A DNA stretch of 64,000 nt from Streptomyces sp. SCL15-4 (GTDB lineage: Bacteria; Actinomycetota; Actinomycetes; Streptomycetales; Streptomycetaceae): NCBI RefSeq assembly GCF_033366695.1, contig NZ_JAOBTQ010000001.1:1798001-1862000 (forward strand), given 5' to 3'. This document shows positions 25,274-32,918 of the stretch, in pieces. The notes beneath the pieces are model-generated. The model was not told the origin of the DNA, did not search any database, and saw only the letters and a program-made list of their open reading frames with translations. The position numbers and the translations under genes are program-made. Each line of letters starts with the position of its first letter. Position 1 is the stretch's first letter.

Positions 25274-26845
25274 ATGAGAACACGCGCAGCCGCGCTGGGC
25301 GCGGCCGTCGCCGTGGTGGCGGGCTCGCTCACCGCCGTTCCCGCCGGAGCGGCCGCCGCCCCGGCGCCCGTCTGGACGAAGTGCGCCACCCGCGACTCCC
25401 CCACGCTCCAGTGCGCCTCGGTGCGGGTGCCGCTGGACCACGTCGACCCGGCGGGCCGGCAGATCACGCTCGCCCTGTCCCGCGTCCCGCACACCGCTCG
25501 GGCCTTCGAGGGCCCGCTGCTGGTCAATCCCGGCGGCCCCGGCGGCAGCGGCCTGGAGCTGGCCGGGTTCGTCGCCTCGGCGCTGCCGGAGAGCGTGGCG
25601 GCCCGCTACGACGTCATCGGCTTCGACCCGCGCGGGGTCGGCCGCAGCACGCCCGCCCTGACCTGCGCGCCCGGCCACTTCACGGCCCCGCGCCCGGACT
25701 CCGTCCCGGCCACCTTCGCGCTGGAGCGGGCGAACCTGGACCGCGCGCGCTCGTTCGCCGCGGCCTGCGGCCGCCGGTACGCCGACGTCCTGCCGTACAT
25801 GGACACCGTCAGCGCGGCCCGGGACCTGGACACCGTCCGCCGCGCCCTCGGCGCGCCGAGGGTCAGCTACTTCGGTTACTCCTACGGCACCTATCTGGGC
25901 GCGGTGTACGCGAAGCTGTTCCCCGGGCGGGTGCACCGGCTGGTGCTGGACTCGATCGTCGACCCGTCGGGTGTCTGGTACGCGGACAACCTCGCCCAGG
26001 ACCACGCCTTCGACGACCGCCACCGTGCCCTGATGGCCTGGATCGCCCGGCACGACGCGGTCTACGGCCTCGGCACGGACCCCGCGCGGATCGAGGACCG
26101 CTGGTACGCGATGCGGGCTGCGCTGGCCGCCGAGCCCGCCGGAGGCCGCATCGGCGCGGCGGAACTGGAGGACACCTTCACGCCCGGCGGCTACTACGAC
26201 GGCTACTGGCCCCGCCTCGCCGAGGCGTTCGCGGCCTACGTCCGCCGAGGGGACACCGGGCCGCTGCGGGCGGCGTACGAAAGGCTCGCCGCCGTGGACG
26301 CCGGCGGTGACAACGGCTACAGCGTCTACACGGCGGTGCAGTGCCGTGACGCGCCGTGGCCGCGCGACTGGAACCGGTGGCGGGCGGACACCTGGGCGGC
26401 GCACGCCAAGGCGCCCCTGATGGCCTGGAACAACACCTGGTACAACGCGCCGTGCGCGTTCTGGCCGACGGCCCCGCTGCGGCCGGTGGACATCGCTGCG
26501 GACGCGCTGCCGCCGGCGCTGCTCTTCCAGGCCACCGGCGACGCGGCCACCCCGTACGCCGGCGGCGTCGCGGTCCACCGGCTGCTGGCCCGCTCCAGCC
26601 TGGTGGTCGAGCAGGGCGGCGGCAACCACGGTGTCACGCTGAGCGGCAACGCGTGTCTGGACCGGTATCTGAGCGCGTATCTGACCGACGGCACGGTGCC
26701 GCGCGGTACCGGACCGGCCGACGCGGTCTGCGCGAGGACGCCGGAGCCCGAGCCCCTGTCGGCGAAGGCGGCGACGGCCTCGCGCGGCTCGGTCCTGCAC
26801 GGCCTGCTGGGTCCTCGGCGGTGGCGCGGGGCGGCCGTCCCGTAA
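25274..26845 (+). CDS. Secreted S33 alpha/beta-hydrolase (tripeptidyl aminopeptidase-like)
   Basis: 523 residues from ATG 25274 after a GGAGGA ribosome site. A signal peptide is clear (MRTRAAALGAAVAVVAGSLTA, likely cut near AGA-AAAP). The hydrolase has NPGGPGGSG (oxyanion hole), the nucleophile in FGYSYGTYLG, and the TAP-like C-terminal domain with ATGDAATPYAGG and His in GGNHGV. Known for the family: extracellular release of tripeptides or N-terminal residues, or hydrolysis of esters. It is monocistronic and ends within a 13-bp hairpin. Confidence 0.88.
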   Translation: MRTRAAALGAAVAVVAGSLTAVPAGAAAAPAPVWTKCATRDSPTLQCASVRVPLDHVDPAGRQITLALSRVPHTARAFEGPLLVNPGGPGGSGLELAGFVASALPESVAARYDVIGFDPRGVGRSTPALTCAPGHFTAPRPDSVPATFALERANLDRARSFAAACGRRYADVLPYMDTVSAARDLDTVRRALGAPRVSYFGYSYGTYLGAVYAKLFPGRVHRLVLDSIVDPSGVWYADNLAQDHAFDDRHRALMAWIARHDAVYGLGTDPARIEDRWYAMRAALAAEPAGGRIGAAELEDTFTPGGYYDGYWPRLAEAFAAYVRRGDTGPLRAAYERLAAVDAGGDNGYSVYTAVQCRDAPWPRDWNRWRADTWAAHAKAPLMAWNNTWYNAPCAFWPTAPLRPVDIAADALPPALLFQATGDAATPYAGGVAVHRLLARSSLVVEQGGGNHGVTLSGNACLDRYLSAYLTDGTVPRGTGPADAVCARTPEPEPLSAKAATASRGSVLHGLLGPRRWRGAAVP

Positions 26846-26865
26846 TTCCTCCCGGCCGCCCCGCG
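26825..26865 (+). terminator. Hairpin overlapping the S33 peptidase stop
   Basis: CGCGGGGCGGCCG (26825-26837) pairs perfectly with 26853-26865. The stop codon of the upstream gene lies in the 15-base loop. The stem is long enough to terminate, though no T-run follows, as is usual in Streptomyces. The next gene on the same strand starts 20 bases later, so it may only partly separate the two. Confidence 0.5.
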
Positions 26866-26885
26866 TCCGCCCCTAGGGTTCCGTC

Positions 26886-27410
26886 ATGGACGAACAGCGC
26901 CCGCACATCCGCCCGATGACCCTCGCCGACTGCGACCGCGTCTCGGAGATCCGCGTCCGGGGCTGGCAGCACGCCTACCGGGGACTGGTGCCGCAGCCGC
27001 ACCTGGACCGGCTCGGCGTCGCGGCGGACGCCGCGCGGCGGCGGGAGCGGTTCGCGCGCGGCGACGGCACGGTGGTGAACCTGGTCGCCGAGCGGGACGG
27101 CCGGGTGCTCGGCTGGGCCGCGCTCGGGCCGTACCGGGACGGGGAGGCGTACACGGCGGACGCCGAGCTGTACGCGATCTACGTCGATCCGGAGCACCTC
27201 GGCGGCGGGATCGGGCGGGCGCTGCTGGCCGCGGCGGTGAAGCGGTGCCCGGCCGGCGCGCGTCTGCTGCTGTGGGTGCTGAAGGACAACGCGCCCGCGC
27301 GCCGCTTCTACGAACGCGCCGGGTTCCGGGCCGACGGCGCCCAGGAGTTCTTCGAGGCGGACGGCGTGCCCGTGCCCGAGGTGCGGTACGTGCGCGCCCC
27401 GGCCGGCTGA
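26886..27410 (+). CDS. GNAT N-acetyltransferase
   Basis: 174 residues. HIRPMTLADCDRVSEIRVRGW opens the GNAT fold; the acetyl-CoA loop is LYAIYVDPEHLGGGIGRALLAAA (about 97-119), and LLWVLKDNAPARRFYERAGFRADG is motif B. Known for the family: transfer of an acetyl group to an amine. The substrate is unknown. It is convergent with the HEAT-repeat gene, the stops being only seven bases apart. Confidence 0.88.
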   Translation: MDEQRPHIRPMTLADCDRVSEIRVRGWQHAYRGLVPQPHLDRLGVAADAARRRERFARGDGTVVNLVAERDGRVLGWAALGPYRDGEAYTADAELYAIYVDPEHLGGGIGRALLAAAVKRCPAGARLLLWVLKDNAPARRFYERAGFRADGAQEFFEADGVPVPEVRYVRAPAG

Positions 27411-27417
27411 CGGGACC

Positions 27418-27999
27418 TCAGGTGGGCTGCTGCTGCGGGAGCCGGGCCAGCGCGCGCACCGCCGCCTCCGCGAGCGCGGGGTGGGCCAGTGCCTCGTTCA
27501 GCACCCGCCGGGCGCGGTCGTCGCCGAGCGCGCCCAGGCCCTCCACGCAGGCGAGGGCGACCCGGCGGTAGGGGTCGTGCGGGCGCAGCCGCCGCTCCAG
27601 GGTGGTGATCAGCGCGGGTACGGACTCCGGGGCGCGCAGGGCGGTCAGGAGCCGCACCGGGTACAGGGCGTAGGCGACGCGCAGTTCGTTGGTGGCGAGG
27701 GCGGCGGCGGCCCGGGCGGTGCGGGGGTCGCCGAGGCGCGCGAGGGCGTGCGCGGCGGAGGCGCAACGCGGCGGGTCGCGGTGGTTGAGCAGCAGCACCA
27801 GGGCCTCGAAAGCCCGCCGGTCGCCCGCGCGGCCGAGGCGGAACGCGGCCAGTTCCCTGGCCCACAGCGGCTGTCCCGGCGCGGTGAGCACCTCGGCGAG
27901 TCCGTCGCGGTCTTCGGTGGCGAGCAGGCGGTCGAACGCGGCCGAGCCGCCCGACTCCTGCCGTAAGCGTTCCGTGAGCGAGCGCACCTCTTCGTCCAC
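27418..27999 (-). CDS. HEAT-repeat protein
   Basis: 193 residues of paired helices: LAAFRLGRAGDRRAFEALVLLL, CASAAHALARLGDPRTARAAA, RLLTALRAPESVPALITTLER and VALACVEGLGALGDDRARRVL, each about 30 residues. Known for the fold: curved scaffold for protein binding, sometimes in lyases of the PBS type. No catalytic signature is visible. Partner unknown; its promoter must lie in the 394-base gap shared with the dehydrogenase gene. Confidence 0.82.
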   Translation of the reverse strand: MDEEVRSLTERLRQESGGSAAFDRLLATEDRDGLAEVLTAPGQPLWARELAAFRLGRAGDRRAFEALVLLLNHRDPPRCASAAHALARLGDPRTARAAAALATNELRVAYALYPVRLLTALRAPESVPALITTLERRLRPHDPYRRVALACVEGLGALGDDRARRVLNEALAHPALAEAAVRALARLPQQQPT

Positions 28000-28393
28000 G
28001 GGGTCCAGCGTAGGCGGGTCGCGGCGGACAAGGGAGGTTCCTCACACGGAAGGATTGCTTCGAGGGGCTGGCGCGCTCGTTACCCGCCGGTTAAGCTCAT
28101 TCGAGCGAGTACCCCTCGCACTCCGCTGGCGACGGTCTGGTGACGCGGCCGTCGCGAGCGAGCATCTGTCGGTTCGGTACGCCGTATGTACCGCAGGTAC
28201 GACCCGGCTTCGGGACAGAGCCGGTCGGATCCCCCGCCGTGTCCGGGCGTGTGCGCGCCCGTGGGCCCGGCGGCGCTCACCGGGCGTGTGCGCTCGCAGC
28301 CCGGCAACACCCGCATCTCTCCGCTCCGTGGTGCGCCCTTCGGGGCGCACCCGGCGCGTTCCTCGTCGTCACTCTCATTCCTGGAGTCCCGCG
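28000..28393. promoter_or_regulatory. Divergent control region of the HEAT and fused dehydrogenase genes
   Basis: 394 bases without a gene. Visible elements are: an inverted repeat CGGTAC-N7-GTACCG at 28175-28193; a 14-base direct repeat CCGGGCGTGTGCGC at 28243-28256 and 28280-28293; and a hairpin at 28330-28351 with a 9-bp stem closed by a C(TTCG)G tetraloop, 42 bases before the dehydrogenase ATG and so within its leader RNA. A CTGGAG just before the start is a ribosome site candidate. I could not assign a -10/-35 pair with confidence. Confidence 0.5.
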
Positions 28394-30208
28394 ATGGCCG
28401 CTCCCCTGTCCGACACCCCTCTGTCCCCCTCCTCCCCGCTGAAGAAGGTCGCCGTCGTCGGTCTCGGCACCATGGGCACCGGTATCGCCGAGGTCCTGGC
28501 GAAGGCCGGCCGCGAGGTGATCGGCATCGACGTCGCCGAGGACCGCGCCGCCCGGGCGCTCGCCGCTCTGGAGGCCGCCACCGCCCGCGCCGTGGAGCGC
28601 GGCCGGCTCACCGGGACGGAGCGCGCCGAGGCGCTGGCCCGGGTGCGCACCGCCACCGACCTCGGCGCGGCGGCCGACGCGGACCTCGTCATCGAGGTGG
28701 TCCCGGAGTCGTACGAGATCAAGCAGCGGGTCCTGTGCGAGCTGGACGGCATCGTCCGCCCGGACACCATCCTCGCGACCGGCACCAACGCGCTGTCGGT
28801 GACCCGGCTCGCGGCCGGCTCGGCCCGCCCCGAGCGCGTGCTCGGCCTGCACTTCTTCAACCCGGCGCCGGCCATGAAGCTGGTCGAGGTCGTCTCCTCG
28901 GTGCTCACCGGGCCCGAGGCCGTCGCCGCCGTCACCGACCTCGCGATCGAGCTGGGCAAGGAGCCGGTCGCGGTCGGCGACCGGCCCGGATTCGTCGCGG
29001 ACGGGCTGCTGTTCGGCTATCTGAACCAGGCGGCGGCGATGTACGAGGCGAAGTACGCCTCCCGCGAGGACATCGACGCGGCCATGCGGCTCGGCTGCGG
29101 TCTGCCGATGGGCCCGCTCGCCCTGCTGGACCTGATCGGCGTGGACACCGCGCGGACGGTCCTGGACGCCATGTACGCCGAGTCCCGGGACCGGCTGCAC
29201 GCGCCCGCGCCGATCCTCAAGCAGCTCAGCGAGGCGGGCCTGACCGGCCGCAAGGCCGGGCGCGGCTTCTACACCTATGCCGCGCCGGGCAGCGCGACGG
29301 TCGTGCCGGACGCGCTCACACCGGCGGCCGGGGACGCCCGGGCCGCGGGCCGGCCGGTGCGCTCCGTCGGCGTCGCCGGCTCGGGCACCATGGCCTCCGG
29401 CATCGCCGAGGTCTTCGCCAAGGCCGGTTACGACGTGGTCCTCGCCGCCCGCGGCGAGGAGAAGGCGCGGGCGGCCAAGGCCCGCATCGGCACGTCCCTG
29501 GCCCGCTCCGTCGCCAAGGGCCGGCTGACCGCCGAGGCCGCCGCCGAGACCCTTGAGCGGATCGTCCCGGCGGGCTCCTACGACGCCTTCGCCGAGGTGG
29601 ACCTGGCGGTGGAGGCGGTCGCGGAGGACCTGGACGTCAAGCGGCAGCTGTTCGCGGCGCTGGACAAGGTGTGCAAGCCGGGCGCGGTCCTGGCCACCAC
29701 CACCTCCTCGCTGCCCGTGGTCGCCTGTGCCCGCGCCACCTCGCGCCCCGAGGACGTGATCGGCATGCACTTCTTCAACCCGGCGCCGGCCATGAAGCTG
29801 GTCGAGGTGGTCCGCACGGTGCTGACGGCCGACGACGTGCACGCGACGGTGCGCGAGGTCTGCGGGCGGATCAGGAAGCACGCGGTGGACTGCGGCGACC
29901 GGGCGGGGTTCATCGTCAACGCGCTGCTCTTCCCGTATCTCAACAACGCGGTCAAGATGGTGCAGGACCACTACGCCACGCTGGACGACATCGACGCGGC
30001 GATGAAGCTGGGCGGCGGCTACCCGATGGGCCCGTTCGAACTGCTGGACGTGGTGGGCCTGGACGTCTCGCTGGCCATCGAGAAGGTGCTGCACCGCGAG
30101 TTCCGCGACCCCGGCCTCGCCCCGGCGCCGCTGCTGGAGCATCTGGTGGCCGCGGGCTGCCTCGGCCGCAAGACCGGCCGCGGCTTCCGCGAGTATGCCC
30201 GCCGCTGA
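28394..30208 (+). CDS. Double-module 3-hydroxyacyl-CoA (3-hydroxybutyryl-CoA) dehydrogenase
   Basis: 604 residues made of two complete 3-hydroxyacyl-CoA dehydrogenase modules (about 17-296 and 322-604). Both have the NAD motif (GLGTMGTGI, GSGTMASGI), the HFFNPAPAMKLVEVV block and the C-terminal TGRK.GRGF end. In the second module the catalytic Ser (TTTSSLPV) and Asn (GFIVNALL) are kept. In the first the matching positions read Asn132 (GTNALSV) and Asp203 (GFVADGLL), while His153 and Glu165 remain. Known for the family: NAD(P)-linked conversion between 3-hydroxyacyl-CoA and 3-oxoacyl-CoA. Beside ccr it most likely makes 3-hydroxybutyryl-CoA, the precursor of crotonyl-CoA. Confidence 0.9.
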   Translation: MAAPLSDTPLSPSSPLKKVAVVGLGTMGTGIAEVLAKAGREVIGIDVAEDRAARALAALEAATARAVERGRLTGTERAEALARVRTATDLGAAADADLVIEVVPESYEIKQRVLCELDGIVRPDTILATGTNALSVTRLAAGSARPERVLGLHFFNPAPAMKLVEVVSSVLTGPEAVAAVTDLAIELGKEPVAVGDRPGFVADGLLFGYLNQAAAMYEAKYASREDIDAAMRLGCGLPMGPLALLDLIGVDTARTVLDAMYAESRDRLHAPAPILKQLSEAGLTGRKAGRGFYTYAAPGSATVVPDALTPAAGDARAAGRPVRSVGVAGSGTMASGIAEVFAKAGYDVVLAARGEEKARAAKARIGTSLARSVAKGRLTAEAAAETLERIVPAGSYDAFAEVDLAVEAVAEDLDVKRQLFAALDKVCKPGAVLATTTSSLPVVACARATSRPEDVIGMHFFNPAPAMKLVEVVRTVLTADDVHATVREVCGRIRKHAVDCGDRAGFIVNALLFPYLNNAVKMVQDHYATLDDIDAAMKLGGGYPMGPFELLDVVGLDVSLAIEKVLHREFRDPGLAPAPLLEHLVAAGCLGRKTGRGFREYARR

Positions 30209-30307
30209 CGGCGCCGGCGACTGGTTCCGGACGGAACCGGACTGGGGCGGACTGCTCGACCCGGCCGCCGCTCCCCCGCCCCGGGCGGGCGGGGGGCACC
30301 GCGGACC

Positions 30308-30338
30308 TGCGCATCGACCGGTGCGCATGCAGTACGTT
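30308..30338 (+). promoter_or_regulatory. Candidate operator and leaderless promoter of the TetR gene
   Basis: TGCGCA at 30308-30313 and 30322-30327, spaced by eight bases, form an inverted repeat. TACGTT at 30333-30338 is a fair -10 box and ends six bases before the regulator ATG at 30345, so the transcript would start at or next to the start codon. No ribosome site is visible, which fits leaderless translation. Autoregulation is an inference. Confidence 0.45.
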
Positions 30339-30344
30339 CGGGTC

Positions 30345-31157
30345 ATGTCCCAGCCCGCCAAGTCCTCACGTACACCAGCTACGCCCGACGCGCCGGAAAG
30401 TGCCGCAGGCAGTCGCGCCGCCGCCCAGCGGCTCAAAATGCGCCGGGAACTGGCGGCCGCGGCGATGGAGCTGTTCGCGACCAAGGGGTACGAGGCCACC
30501 ACCGTCGACGAGATCGCCGCCGCCGCCGGGGTCGCCCGGCGCACCTTCTTCCGCCACTTCCGCTCCAAGGAGGAGGCGATCTTCCCGGACCACGACGACA
30601 CGCTGGTCCGCGCTGAGGCGGTGCTCAACGCCGCGCCGGCGCACGAGCACCCGCTCGACACCGTGTGCCGCGGCATCAAAGAGGTCATGAAGATGTACGC
30701 GGCCGCGCCGGAGATCTCGGTGGCCCGCTACAAGCTGACGCGCGAGGTGCCCACCCTGCGCGAGGCCGAGATCGCCTCCGTGGCCCGTTACGAGCGGCTG
30801 TTCACCCGCTACCTGCTCGGCCACTTCGACGAGCACGCGCACGCCGACGACGCCAACGACGACCCGCTGCTGGCCGAGGTCGCCGCCTCGGCCGTGGTCA
30901 CCGCCCACAACCACGTCCTCAGACGGTGGCTGCGCGCGGGCGGCCAGGGGGACGTGGAGGCGCAGCTCGACCACGCCTTCGCGATCGTCCGCAAGACCTT
31001 CGGCACGGGCATCGGGGCCGGCCGCGAGAGCGCCCCGCGCACCCCGGCGGCCACCGCCGCCGCGCACGGCGAGGTGCTGGTGACGGTGGCCCGCACCGAC
31101 GCCCCCCTCGACGAGGTGATGCGCACCATCGAACAGGCGCTGAAGGAACGGTCGTGA
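30345..31157 (+). CDS. TetR-family regulator of the ethylmalonyl-CoA operon (inferred)
   Basis: 270 residues. The DNA-binding part is typical: RRELAAAAMELFATKGYEAT, TVDEIAAAAGVARRTFFRHF and SKEEAIF, about residues 35-85. The rest is helical (YERLFTRYLLGHFDEHAHADD, AASAVVTAHNHVLRRWL) and should bind the effector. ATG 30345 is preferred; an in-frame ATG lies at 30327. It stands between the fused dehydrogenase and ccr on the same strand, so control of ccr is likely; acyl-CoA would be a natural ligand. Its terminator hairpin contains a copy of the palindrome found at the ccr promoter. Confidence 0.88.
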   Translation: MSQPAKSSRTPATPDAPESAAGSRAAAQRLKMRRELAAAAMELFATKGYEATTVDEIAAAAGVARRTFFRHFRSKEEAIFPDHDDTLVRAEAVLNAAPAHEHPLDTVCRGIKEVMKMYAAAPEISVARYKLTREVPTLREAEIASVARYERLFTRYLLGHFDEHAHADDANDDPLLAEVAASAVVTAHNHVLRRWLRAGGQGDVEAQLDHAFAIVRKTFGTGIGAGRESAPRTPAATAAAHGEVLVTVARTDAPLDEVMRTIEQALKERS

Positions 31158-31189
31158 AGGAACGGCCGTAACCGGCCGGACCGCGACAG

Positions 31190-31228
31190 ACGGGCAGTGA
31201 GTGGCACTGAGTGCCGCTCACTGCCCGT
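31190..31228 (+). terminator. Terminator of the TetR gene with embedded operator-like palindrome
   Basis: A 12-bp outer stem (ACGGGCAGTGAG with CTCACTGCCCGT) encloses GGCACT-G-AGTGCC (31203-31215). TTTCGTTT follows, as in intrinsic terminators. The inner palindrome recurs almost unchanged at 31298-31310 next to the ccr promoter, so this site may also bind the regulator. Confidence 0.65.
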
Positions 31229-31297
31229 TTCGTTTGCCGAGCGTTGATCGATCATCGCTCATCTGTTACGTAAAGATTTCATCTGAGAGCAATTTCT

Positions 31298-31339
31298 GGC
31301 ACTCAGTGCCTTGTCACCTGACACACCGTGTCATACGTT
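31298..31339 (+). promoter_or_regulatory. Promoter of the ccr operon with overlapping operator palindromes
   Basis: TTGTCA (31311-31316), a 17-base spacer and TACGTT (31334-31339) form a near-consensus housekeeping promoter. Directly upstream is the palindrome GGCACT-C-AGTGCC (31298-31310), the same as the one in the preceding terminator except for its centre base. Inside the spacer is a second palindrome, TGACAC-ACC-GTGTCA (31319-31333). A repressor on either would block polymerase. Transcription would start near 31346, leaving a leader of about 220 bases before ccr, in which I see no further clear structure. Confidence 0.65.
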
Positions 31340-31565
31340 GAGGACGTCCGGGCGGCCGGAGAGCAGCGATCGCTCGCTCGCCGGCTGTCCCCGCGGGCCC
31401 CTGGCCCGCGCGCCCGGACGCCTGCGTCACAGGCACCCTCTCGCGCCACAAAGCGCTGCCGAAGCACCACCCCGCCGAACCGACGGCACCCCTCACCACC
31501 CTCAGCAGCACCGACGATCCCTCAGGCGCCCCTCCCTCAGGGCGCTCACCGCCGGAGGCAACACC

Positions 31566-32909
31566 GTGACCGTGAAGGACATCCTGGACGCGATCCAGTC
31601 GAAGGACGCCACGCCCGCCGACTTCGCCGCCCTGCCGCTCCCCGAGTCGTACCGCGCCATCACCGTCCACAAGGACGAGACGGAGATGTTCGCGGGCCTG
31701 GAGACCCGCGACAAGGACCCGCGCAAGTCGATCCACCTGGACGAGGTCCCGGTGCCCGAACTGGGCCCGGGCGAGGCCCTGGTGGCCGTCATGGCCTCCT
31801 CGGTGAACTACAACTCGGTGTGGACCTCGATCTTCGAGCCGCTGTCGACGTTCGGCTTCCTGGAGCGCTACGGCCGCACCAACGAGCTGGCCAAGCGGCA
31901 CGACCTGCCCTACCACATCATCGGCTCCGACCTCGCGGGCGTCGTCCTGCGCACCGGACCGGGCGTCAACGCCTGGAAGCCCGGTGACGAGGTCGTCGCC
32001 CACTGCCTGTCCGTGGAGCTGGAGTCCTCCGACGGCCACAACGACACGATGCTCGACCCCGAGCAGCGGATCTGGGGCTTCGAGACCAACTTCGGCGGCC
32101 TGGCCGAGATCGCGCTGGTGAAGTCCAACCAGCTGATGCCCAAGCCGGCGCACCTGTCGTGGGAGGAGGCCGCTGCCCCCGGCCTGGTCAACTCCACCGC
32201 CTACCGGCAGCTGGTGTCCCGCAACGGCGCGGCGATGAAGCAGGGCGACAACGTCCTGATCTGGGGCGCGAGCGGCGGACTCGGGTCGTACGCCACACAG
32301 TTCGCGCTGGCCGGCGGCGCCAACCCCATCTGTGTGGTGTCCTCGCCGCAGAAGGCGGAGATCTGCCGGTCCATGGGCGCCGAGGCGATCATCGACCGCA
32401 ACGCCGAGGGCTACAAGTTCTGGAAGGACGAGCGCACCCAGGACCCCAAGGAGTGGAAGCGCTTCGGCAAGCGCATCCGCGAACTCACCGGCGGCGAGGA
32501 CATCGACATCGTCTTCGAGCACCCCGGCCGCGAGACCTTCGGCGCGAGCGTCTACGTCACCCGCAAGGGCGGCACCATCACCACCTGCGCCTCTACCTCG
32601 GGCTATCTGCACGAGTACGACAACCGCTACCTGTGGATGTCACTGAAGCGGATCATCGGCTCGCACTTCGCCAACTACCGCGAGGCCTGGGAGGCCAACC
32701 GCCTCATCGCCAAGGGCAAGATCCACCCGACCCTGTCCAAGGTGTACTCCTTGGAGGAAACCGGCCAGGCGGCCTACGACGTCCACCGCAACCTGCACCA
32801 GGGCAAGGTCGGCGTGCTGTGCCTGGCGCCCGGGGAGGGGCTCGGCGTCCGCGACGAGGAGACGCGCGCGCGGCACATCGACGCCATCAACCGCTTCCGG
32901 AACGTCTGA
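31566..32909 (+). CDS. ccr: Crotonyl-CoA carboxylase/reductase
   Basis: 447 residues. The GTG at 31566 is used because it gives the MTVKDILDAIQS start seen in Streptomyces Ccr. The medium-chain reductase fold has the NADPH motif IWGASGGLGSYATQF near residue 230. Asn81 (SSVNYNSVW) and Phe172-Glu173 (WGFETNF) correspond to the CO2-holding residues described for this family. Known role: reductive carboxylation of crotonyl-CoA to ethylmalonyl-CoA with NADPH and CO2, the key step of the ethylmalonyl-CoA pathway and a source of polyketide extender units. It is the first gene of the five-gene operon ending with mcd. Confidence 0.97.
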   Translation: MTVKDILDAIQSKDATPADFAALPLPESYRAITVHKDETEMFAGLETRDKDPRKSIHLDEVPVPELGPGEALVAVMASSVNYNSVWTSIFEPLSTFGFLERYGRTNELAKRHDLPYHIIGSDLAGVVLRTGPGVNAWKPGDEVVAHCLSVELESSDGHNDTMLDPEQRIWGFETNFGGLAEIALVKSNQLMPKPAHLSWEEAAAPGLVNSTAYRQLVSRNGAAMKQGDNVLIWGASGGLGSYATQFALAGGANPICVVSSPQKAEICRSMGAEAIIDRNAEGYKFWKDERTQDPKEWKRFGKRIRELTGGEDIDIVFEHPGRETFGASVYVTRKGGTITTCASTSGYLHEYDNRYLWMSLKRIIGSHFANYREAWEANRLIAKGKIHPTLSKVYSLEETGQAAYDVHRNLHQGKVGVLCLAPGEGLGVRDEETRARHIDAINRFRNV

Positions 32910-32918
32910 GAGCCGCAG

